Positions 1-5,212 of a stretch of DNA of 6,921 bases are shown piece by piece. Source of the stretch: a bacterium (GTDB lineage: Bacteria > 4484-113 > JALSIF01); NCBI GenBank assembly GCA_026981635.1, contig JALSIF010000005.1, forward strand, positions 1 to 6,921, read 5' to 3'. The translations under genes and the position numbers were made by a program. The notes under the pieces were generated by a model. The model saw nothing but the letters and a program-made list of their open reading frames with translations, was not told the DNA's origin and did no database searches. How positions within the stretch are numbered: the stretch's first letter is position 1; every line of letters starts with the position of its first letter.

Positions 1-506
1 ACATAGAGGGGGCTTAGGGGCGGCGGGTAGACCACCGCCTTCTCCCGCCTAAAGGAGAAGCGCTCCATAAGTGCCCTCAGGGTGCGGCGGGAATCGCACA
101 GGATGAGGTCGGCCCTTTCAAGCGCGGGGGGCATGAAGGTCCGATAGAGGGTGCGGGCGCGCCAGGAGATGGAGTTGGGAGCCTCCCAGGGAACCAGGTC
201 GTGGACCACCACCGCACACCTGGTGCGCAGGCGGAGGGGGAGGGTAAAGTCAGCGCCCAGGTAGAGCCCGGGTCTAAGTCTTCCTACCACCTGGGGAATG
301 ACTGCCTGCTCAAGGAGGGTGCGGTTGAGGAATGGAAGGGGGAGGCTGTGCTGAATGATCCCCTCTGGCAGGGTGGGGTCGGGTGAACGGACCAGGGTGT
401 GGACCTCAAAGCCCCCCCCTCTCACCAGAGCGTGGAGGAGGGAGCGGGTGTAGCGGCCGATCCCCCAGCGGTTGGTCAGCGGAAGACCGGTCACTACAAT
501 ACGCAC
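1..506 (-). CDS. Glycosyltransferase, GT4-like (GT-B fold), N-terminal part; gene cut by window edge
   Basis: I translated the minus strand from GTG at 506-504; it stays open for 168 codons to the window edge. The protein begins MRIVVTGLPLTNRWGIGRYT, matching the N-terminal Rossmann half of GT-B glycosyltransferases: a hydrophobic first strand, then a G-x-G-R-Y-T loop near residues 15-20. Near residues 105-110 it reads VVVHDLVPW, the (V/H)DL.P signature common in GT4 enzymes, followed by ALERADLILCDSRRTL, where ADLI..S..T is typical. By family, it should transfer a sugar from a nucleotide donor to a glycan, cell-envelope or small-molecule acceptor; donor and acceptor cannot be told, because the C-terminal donor-binding half lies outside. 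A GATAAT -10-like hexamer ends 7 nt before the GTG and there is no strong Shine-Dalgarno, so the mRNA may be leaderless. It is divergent from the TolC-family gene. Fold is fairly sure, substrate unknown. Confidence 0.85.
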   Translation of the reverse strand, partial: MRIVVTGLPLTNRWGIGRYTRSLLHALVRGGGFEVHTLVRSPDPTLPEGIIQHSLPLPFLNRTLLEQAVIPQVVGRLRPGLYLGADFTLPLRLRTRCAVVVHDLVPWEAPNSISWRARTLYRTFMPPALERADLILCDSRRTLRALMERFSFRREKAVVYPPPLSPLY

Positions 507-512
507 GATGCC

Positions 513-519
513 TATTATC
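513..519. promoter_or_regulatory. Shared -10-like element in the divergent spacer between the glycosyltransferase and TolC-family genes
   Basis: The 45-bp spacer holds one A/T-rich island. On the plus strand it reads TATTAT (513-518), placing a start near 525, upstream of the ribosome binding site GGGAGG at 539-544. On the minus strand it reads GATAAT (519-514), placing a start near 506, the GTG itself. A single island could therefore serve as the -10 of both genes. No convincing -35 is visible on either strand. This is inference from consensus matching. Confidence 0.4.
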
Positions 520-538
520 GGTAAGCGCCGGTGAGGAT

Positions 539-544
539 GGGAGG
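539..544 (+). promoter_or_regulatory. Ribosome binding site that decides the TolC-family start
   Basis: GGGAGG lies 7 nt before GTG at 552, an ideal Shine-Dalgarno spacing. It sits almost against ATG 546 (one base away) and downstream of the in-frame GTG 531 and ATG 537. This favours 552 as the start, with 546 as the next choice. Confidence 0.6.
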
Positions 545-551
545 AATGAGA

Positions 552-1985
552 GTGCCAAATTCAAGGAAGGCCCTGTTTCTGGCGGTGGTGATCGCTCTGG
601 GAAGCTGGCTCATGGCTTACCCATCCGGGGTGGCAGAGGAGGCAGAGAGTCAGGCCAGGGAGAGTAAAGCGACGGCAGAGCAGGGAGTGGTGGAGCTAAG
701 CCTGGAGGAAGCCATCCAGACCGCCCTGGAGAAGAACCTGGCCCTGGCCCAGGCCCGCCACGGAGCACGGGCGGTCCTCTTCCAGGAGCGGGCTATCCGG
801 GCCGCCCTGATGCCCAAGCTTGACCTGGAGAACATGAGCTCCATCGTGGACGATTCCAACCTGGACATCCCCCCATTCCTGCAGGCCCAGGGGGGAGGTG
901 GCCAGATCTTTGGTCAGGACAAGTACACCCGGCTGACCACCCTAAGCCTCACCCAACCCATCTCCTTCACCCTGCCCAAGGTCCTAAGCTCCCTCAGCCA
1001 CGCCCGGCGGGCGGCAGACCTTCAGGTCTCAGCCCTGGAGGACCAGATCCGCTTCGCCACCACCCAGGCCTACCTCATGGCCCTGCTGGCCGAAGAGAAG
1101 CTTAGGGTGGCAGAGGAGGGGCTCAGGCTGGCGGAGAAGCTCAGGCGGGCGGCCAAGGTGCGCTATGAGGTGGGAACGGCGCCCCGCTTTGACCTCATCC
1201 AGGCCGAGGTGGGGGTGGCCAACGCCCGCCAGGAGCTGGAAAAGGCAAGGGCGGAGCGGGAGCGGGCGCTTAGGAACCTGCTTCTGGTGATGGGGGTAGA
1301 GGGAGTCAGTGCCGACCACCTGAGGCTCAGCCAGCGCCCCCTGGAAGATGAGGGCGGCCTGGCCGACGGTTTCAGGCCGGACGACCTTCCCGGCTATCCC
1401 GACCGCTACCTAGCCCTGAATGCCACCTACCTGGCCTTGCGGGAGACGGCCAAGGCGGCCCGCATCAAGGCGGGGGCACTGAGGCTTATCCCCGAGTTTG
1501 CCCTCATCGCCAGCGCGCGGGACATGGACCAGAGCCCCTTCCAGAGCGGGGAGATCTACTCCCTAGGGCTTTCGGCCCGCTGGCGCATCTTTGACTCAGG
1601 GGAGGTGAGGAGCAAGCGCCTCAGCGCCCGAGAGGAGGCGGCGGCGGCCCAGGCCAAGGCGGAGGAGTTTCGCCGCAACCTCCGCGAGGACCTTATCTGG
1701 GCCGCCGACCAGGTTCGGGTGAGCCGGCTAAATCTCGCCACCGCCAAGGAGGCCCTTCGGCAGGCCAGGGAGGCCCTGCGCATGGCCGAGCTGGGCTACC
1801 GGGAGGGAGAGACCAGCATGATTGAGTACGACCAGGCAAAGGTGGCCTACCTCTCTGCCCAGGTGAGGCTCTATGCCACCCGGGTTGAGCTGGCCCTGGC
1901 GGTGGAGCGGATAAGGAGCCTGATCGGCTACCGCAACCTGCCCCAGAAGGAGGAAGGGAGCGGGACGAAGACAGAGTCCGGCTAG
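552..1985 (+). CDS. TolC-family outer membrane efflux protein
   Basis: From GTG 552 this gives 477 residues, typical for TolC/OprM-like outer membrane factors (about 420-490). A signal peptide is visible: basic SRK, hydrophobic ALFLAVVIALGSWLMAY, then a likely cut before the acidic EEAESQ region. There is no lipobox cysteine, so it is not the lipidated NodT type. Two outer-membrane-efflux (PF02321-like) repeats follow: the first begins with VVELSLEEAIQTALEKN and includes RYEVGTAPRFDLIQAEV near residue 203; the second ends with GYREGETSMIEYDQAKVAYL near residue 414 and a long Ala/Glu/Arg-rich helix. In this family three copies form a beta-barrel plus periplasmic tunnel that docks to an inner-membrane pump and adaptor. 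No pump or adaptor gene is in the window, so the substrate is unknown. In-frame starts at 531, 537 and 546 are possible, but the ribosome binding site best fits 552. The stop overlaps that of convergent mnmG. Confidence 0.92.
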   Translation: MPNSRKALFLAVVIALGSWLMAYPSGVAEEAESQARESKATAEQGVVELSLEEAIQTALEKNLALAQARHGARAVLFQERAIRAALMPKLDLENMSSIVDDSNLDIPPFLQAQGGGGQIFGQDKYTRLTTLSLTQPISFTLPKVLSSLSHARRAADLQVSALEDQIRFATTQAYLMALLAEEKLRVAEEGLRLAEKLRRAAKVRYEVGTAPRFDLIQAEVGVANARQELEKARAERERALRNLLLVMGVEGVSADHLRLSQRPLEDEGGLADGFRPDDLPGYPDRYLALNATYLALRETAKAARIKAGALRLIPEFALIASARDMDQSPFQSGEIYSLGLSARWRIFDSGEVRSKRLSAREEAAAAQAKAEEFRRNLREDLIWAADQVRVSRLNLATAKEALRQAREALRMAELGYREGETSMIEYDQAKVAYLSAQVRLYATRVELALAVERIRSLIGYRNLPQKEEGSGTKTESG

Positions 1986-3970
1986 CTCCGGCGGGCACCC
2001 CTTCCCCGCCCCCGGCTGAGGGCGAAGAGCAGGGCCTGAAGGTCGGCCGGATCCACCCCGGGGATGCGGCCCGCCTGGCCCAGGGTCTCAGGCCTGACCT
2101 TGGAAAGTTTCTCCTTGGCCTCGGCGGAGAGGCTCTCCACCTGGTCAAAGTCAAAGTCAGGCGGGATCCTCACCGCCTCGCTCTCCCTCAGCTGCTCAAC
2201 CTCCCGAAGCTGGCGCTCCAGGTAGCCCCGGTAGCGGGCCTCAATCTCCACCTGCTCCACCGCCAGGGGGTCCAGGCTGTCCATGAGGTAGAGCAGCTCC
2301 TCGCTCATCACCGGCCGAAGGCGCTCCAGGGTGGTGGCGGGAAACTGGAGGGCCTCCAAGACGCTGCGGGGCTCTCCGGCGGGGAGCCCCGCCTGGGCAA
2401 GCTGTTCGCGGGAGAGGCGCTCGCGCCCGAGGGCCTCCCGAAGCTCCTCCACCTGGGAGAGCACCTCCCTGGCCCGGCGCCACTTGGCCTCCGGCAGCAG
2501 GCCGGCCCGGTGGGCGATCTCGGAGAGGCGAGTAAGGGCGTTGTCAAACCGGCAGAGGAGGCGAAACTCACAGCGGGCGGTAAACATCCGGTAGGGGTCG
2601 GTCACCCCCTTGGTGGTGAGGTCATCAATCAGGGTGCCGATGTAGCCGGTCTCCCGGGTAAGTGGGAGGGGCTCCCTGCCCGCCAGGGTGAGGGCGGCGT
2701 TGGCACCCGCCACCAACCCCTGGGCACCTGCCTCCTCGTAGCCGGTGGTGCCGCAGAGGTTCCCCGCCATGAAGAGGCCGGCCACCAGCTCTGACTCCAG
2801 GGCGCGGGTGAGGTGGATGGGGTTGTGGACGCTGTACTCCACCGCATAGCCGGGGCGGACGATGTGGGCCCGCTCAAGGCCCGGTATGGTGGCAAGCATC
2901 TGGTACTGCACCTCCAGGGGCAGGGAGGTGGAGAGACCCTGGAGATAGATCTCGGTGGTGGCAAGGCCGTCCGGCTCAACGAAGATGGGGTGGTGGAGGT
3001 TTTGGGGGAAGCGCTTCACCTTGTCCTCAATGGAGGGGCAGTAGCGGGGCCCGGGGCCGGCGATGAGGCCGGCAAAGAGAGCGCTCCGCTCAAGGTTTTT
3101 GCGCAGCACCGCGATGGTCTCGGGGCGGGTACGGGTGATCCAGCAGGGAAGCTGGAGGCCGCCACCCCCTTCCAGGGGCTTAAAACTTGAGAAGCCGTAG
3201 CGGTAGGGGCGGGAGAGCTGAACCTCCAGGCGGGAGAAGTCCACCGTGCGCCCGTCCAGGCGGGGGCTGGTGCCGGTCTTTAGGCGGATGAAGCGAAGGC
3301 CAAGCTTCCTCAGGTTCTCCTCCAGGGCCATGCTTGCCGGCTCGCCCATCCGCCCGCCGGGGAGGGTGGTCTCGCCGATGAAGAGGCGGCCGCCCAGGAA
3401 GGTGCCGGTGCAGAGGACCACCCGGGGGGCCAGGATCACCTCACCGGTGGAAAGCCTTACCCCCCGCACATAGAGGGGCTGGCGGAAGTGGGTGGGGCGC
3501 TCCCGCTGTTTCTGCCAGGGGAGACTGCGGGGAGAGCGGCCGGGGCGCTCGGCAAGCTCCTCCTCGGGGGCAGTTTCAAACTCACCCACCAGAAGCTCCA
3601 CCACCTCACCCTGGTAGAGGCTGAGATGGGGGGTCTGCTCCAGGCGCTGCTTCATGAGCAGGGAGTAGCGGGCCCGGTCGGACTGGCTACGCAGGGCCTG
3701 CACGGCGGGGCCGCGGCCGGTGTTGAGCATGCGGAAGTTGACTGCCGCCCGGTCGGTTATCTCTCCCATCGCCCCGCCCAGGGCGTCTATCTCCCGGATG
3801 AGGTGGCCCTTGGCCGGGCCCCCCATGCTGGGGTTGCAGCTCATGCGGGCGATGGCGTCAAGCTGGAGGGTGATGAGCAGGGTTTCCATGCCCAGCCGGG
3901 CGGCAGCCAGGGCGGCCTCGCAGCCGGCATGGCCCCCACCCACCACGATGACGTCGTAGCGCTGCCACAT
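1982..3970 (-). CDS. mnmG: tRNA uridine-5-carboxymethylaminomethyl modification enzyme MnmG (GidA)
   Basis: MnmG is an FAD- and NADH-using protein that, with the GTPase MnmE, installs (carboxymethyl)aminomethyl groups on wobble U34 of certain tRNAs in the cytoplasm. The 662-residue product (E. coli has 629) starts YDVIVVGGGHAGCEAALAAA, the GxGxxG FAD-binding fold. Next come CNPSMGGPAKGHLIREIDALGG (Cys45) and FRMLNTGRGPAVQALRSQSDR. The GidA signature YCPSIEDKVKRF holds the conserved Cys311, and GTTGYEEAGAQGLVAG is at 407-422. The C-terminal MnmE-binding region ends YLERQLREVEQL, IPPDFDFD, then RPETLGQAGRIPGVDPADL. Both conserved cysteines are kept. Oddities: about 35 extra residues near 129-165, changes in the second GidA signature (GNLCG where GQxNG is usual), TGTSPRLDG for TGTPPR, and an Arg-rich tail. 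The ATG has no Shine-Dalgarno; a TAATCT -10-like box ends 14 nt upstream. The adjacent beta-barrel gene has the same orientation. Confidence 0.96.
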   Translation of the reverse strand: MWQRYDVIVVGGGHAGCEAALAAARLGMETLLITLQLDAIARMSCNPSMGGPAKGHLIREIDALGGAMGEITDRAAVNFRMLNTGRGPAVQALRSQSDRARYSLLMKQRLEQTPHLSLYQGEVVELLVGEFETAPEEELAERPGRSPRSLPWQKQRERPTHFRQPLYVRGVRLSTGEVILAPRVVLCTGTFLGGRLFIGETTLPGGRMGEPASMALEENLRKLGLRFIRLKTGTSPRLDGRTVDFSRLEVQLSRPYRYGFSSFKPLEGGGGLQLPCWITRTRPETIAVLRKNLERSALFAGLIAGPGPRYCPSIEDKVKRFPQNLHHPIFVEPDGLATTEIYLQGLSTSLPLEVQYQMLATIPGLERAHIVRPGYAVEYSVHNPIHLTRALESELVAGLFMAGNLCGTTGYEEAGAQGLVAGANAALTLAGREPLPLTRETGYIGTLIDDLTTKGVTDPYRMFTARCEFRLLCRFDNALTRLSEIAHRAGLLPEAKWRRAREVLSQVEELREALGRERLSREQLAQAGLPAGEPRSVLEALQFPATTLERLRPVMSEELLYLMDSLDPLAVEQVEIEARYRGYLERQLREVEQLRESEAVRIPPDFDFDQVESLSAEAKEKLSKVRPETLGQAGRIPGVDPADLQALLFALSRGRGRGARRS

Positions 3971-3984
3971 TGGAAGCGAAGTCT

Positions 3985-3990
3985 AGATTA
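3985..3990 (-). promoter_or_regulatory. Candidate -10 box for mnmG
   Basis: Read on the minus strand, TAATCT ends 14 nt before the mnmG ATG and would place transcription start about 7 nt before it. The leader would be too short for a ribosome binding site, and none is seen. No clear -35 is visible. Weak evidence on its own; it gains weight because other genes in the window show the same arrangement. Confidence 0.35.
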
Positions 3991-3995
3991 GCGCG

Positions 3996-4014
3996 AAACC
4001 GGCCCCGAGGCCAG
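3996..4014 (-). terminator. Small GC-rich hairpin after the beta-barrel gene, possible weak terminator
   Basis: Directly after the beta-barrel TAG the minus strand reads CTGGCC-TCGG-GGCCGG, then TTT. This folds as a 6-bp stem (one G-U pair) with a 4-nt loop. The T run is only three bases, so it would be a poor intrinsic terminator. It may instead attenuate read-through or protect the mRNA end. It lies just upstream of the candidate mnmG promoter. Confidence 0.3.
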
Positions 4015-5172
4015 CTACCAGCGGAGGAAACCGCTTATGGTCAGGCGGTAGTCCCGCTCAAGCTGGGGGCCGTGGAGGTTCTGGTAGAGGGGAAGCCTGA
4101 TCCCCAGGGCTATCCCCTGGTTCCTCCCCATCCCGGGACGGGAGCTGAGGGAGAGATCCAGCCCCAGGTCCAGCCGGGTCCCCCCCTGGATGTGGGGACC
4201 GGCGGTGGGCACCAGAGAGGGATTGAGCTCCGGGTCCCTTCCCCGGATGTCCTTCCACCCCTCCCCCGCCAGGGAGAGCCTGAGGTGGGCCTTTCTCCCC
4301 AGCGGGTAGCGCTTCCAGAGCTCGGCGCTGAGCTCGTTTCCCAGCCGGTAGCCGCTGGAGTTTCTCCCCGTGCGCAGTACCCCCTCCAGCCCAAAACCCC
4401 AGCGGGATCTCCCTTGGAGGTACTCCCGCTGGTAGCCGAGGACCAGGTCCCAGGTCCCCGAGCCAAGCTGCATGGCGTAGGGGAGCTTGGCGCTCTCATT
4501 CATGGGAGTCCGGCCCCGCTTGCTCACCGAGCCGGTGGGGATGCTTATCCCCAGGCGGTAGCGGGGACCGGGGGCCATGTGACCGCGGGGGGAGTGCTGC
4601 CAGAGGAGCAGGAGGTCTCCCAGGCCCCGGGAGCGGGTGACGAACCTGGTCCCCATGCGGGTGCGGTGGCGCATGCTGAGGCTCTTGTAGGAGCCCATCA
4701 GCATGAACATCTCCCTCTCCCCCGCCATGTACATGAGCTCAACCATGTGGGCCTGCATGGACATCTGCTCGGGGGTAACGGGGAAACTTTCCAGCACCTC
4801 CTCCACCGAGCGCCGGGAGCGACCCTGGCGCAGCCCCTCCATCCCCATCTGGCCGAAGCGGTAGCGGAGCATGAGGCGGTGGCGGCGCATCCCCATCTCC
4901 ATCCCCATGGGGTGGGCCATGGGCTCTTCGCTCGGGGCCGGCTGGGCACTGGTGGCAAGTCCGGTCAGTCCAGCCAGGATTAGAAAGCCGCCCCCTTCCC
5001 CACGCCAGGAGGCAGAAAGCAGGCCGCCCACAGAAAAATCAGCCCCCGCAAAGGGAGGCGAAGGGGACGGGTGCCAGGCCCCCGCCGGCGAAAGGAAAGG
5101 CCCCTGAGAGAGGAGGAGGGCCAGGGTGAGCAACAGGAAATGCTTGGCGACCGGCTTAGCTGGATACCCCAT
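4015..5172 (-). CDS. Methionine-rich outer-membrane beta-barrel protein, PF13557-like family, probably linked to Cu/Ag handling
   Basis: 385 residues with an N-terminal signal peptide (basic KPVAKH, hydrophobic FLLLTLALLL, likely cut after AGA near residue 32) and a C-terminal Trp, as in many barrels folded by BAM. The body matches a family I recognise from copper/silver-resistance neighbourhoods, usually annotated as transporter or 'MetA-pathway of phenol degradation': MGTRFVTRSRGLGDL (173-187), YRLGISIPTGSVSKRGRTPM, LPYAMQLGSGTWDLVLGY (230-247), LNPSLVPTAGPHIQGGTRLDL and LPLYQNLHGPQLERDY. Residues 85-199 contain 19 Met, with MEMGM, MSM, MYM and MFMLM, the soft-metal MxM type. The transport role is not proven for the family. 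Residues 33-80 look added and include a second hydrophobic stretch ending TSAQPA. The ATG sits inside a CsoR-type dyad just after an extended -10, so the mRNA is probably leaderless and repressor-controlled. The long plus-strand frame opposite it is a shadow. Confidence 0.82.
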   Translation of the reverse strand: MGYPAKPVAKHFLLLTLALLLSQGPFLSPAGAWHPSPSPPFAGADFSVGGLLSASWRGEGGGFLILAGLTGLATSAQPAPSEEPMAHPMGMEMGMRRHRLMLRYRFGQMGMEGLRQGRSRRSVEEVLESFPVTPEQMSMQAHMVELMYMAGEREMFMLMGSYKSLSMRHRTRMGTRFVTRSRGLGDLLLLWQHSPRGHMAPGPRYRLGISIPTGSVSKRGRTPMNESAKLPYAMQLGSGTWDLVLGYQREYLQGRSRWGFGLEGVLRTGRNSSGYRLGNELSAELWKRYPLGRKAHLRLSLAGEGWKDIRGRDPELNPSLVPTAGPHIQGGTRLDLGLDLSLSSRPGMGRNQGIALGIRLPLYQNLHGPQLERDYRLTISGFLRW

Positions 5173-5180
5173 AGGGGTAT
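5164..5180. promoter_or_regulatory. Candidate CsoR-family operator over the start of the beta-barrel gene
   Basis: A perfect dyad, ATACCCC-ATA-GGGGTAT, has 7-bp arms and a 3-bp centre. It spans the ATG (5172-5170) and the predicted transcription start near 5175. TACCC-N5-GGGTA is the layout known for operators of the CsoR/CstR branch of the CsoR/RcnR/FrmR repressors, which release DNA on binding Cu(I) or reacting with persulfide. Bound here, a repressor would block transcription initiation. No csoR-like gene is in the window. That this is an operator is inference; the dyad itself is seen directly. Confidence 0.65.
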
Positions 5181-5181
5181 G

Positions 5182-5190
5182 AATATACCA
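5182..5190 (-). promoter_or_regulatory. Extended -10 promoter of the beta-barrel gene
   Basis: On the minus strand the sequence is TGG-TATATT, an extended -10 (TGn) joined to a hexamer one base off TATAAT. It ends 9 nt before the ATG, giving a predicted start 2-3 nt upstream and so a leaderless mRNA. No -35 is evident, as expected for an extended -10. It would let the gene be transcribed separately from aspA, whose stop is 40 bp upstream. Confidence 0.6.
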
Positions 5191-5212
5191 GCTTTGAGCT
5201 AACCCTTTTCCC

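Noticed and set aside
1-16. ACATAGAGGGG occurs both here and near 3468
   Set aside because: Both copies lie inside unrelated coding sequences and the match is too short; chance repeat.
201-667. Plus-strand short frames at 201-386 and 383-667
   Set aside because: They lie over the glycosyltransferase coding strand and the TolC-family signal-peptide region, in other frames, and have no domain features.
1693-2154. Minus-strand frame spanning the TolC-family/mnmG junction
   Set aside because: Pro/Arg/Ser-rich product without features, overlapping two well-supported genes.
3488-3991. Plus-strand open frame opposite the mnmG N-terminus
   Set aside because: It lies opposite the conserved FAD-binding region of mnmG and has low-complexity composition.
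3970-4983. Long plus-strand open frame (337 codons) opposite the barrel gene
   Set aside because: Its product is Gly/Pro/His-rich with no recognisable domain, and the minus-strand protein matches a known family throughout. It is a GC-rich shadow.
5190-5212. AGCT-TTG-AGCT small inverted repeat after aspA as a terminator
   Set aside because: A 4-bp stem with no following T run on the minus strand is too weak to call.
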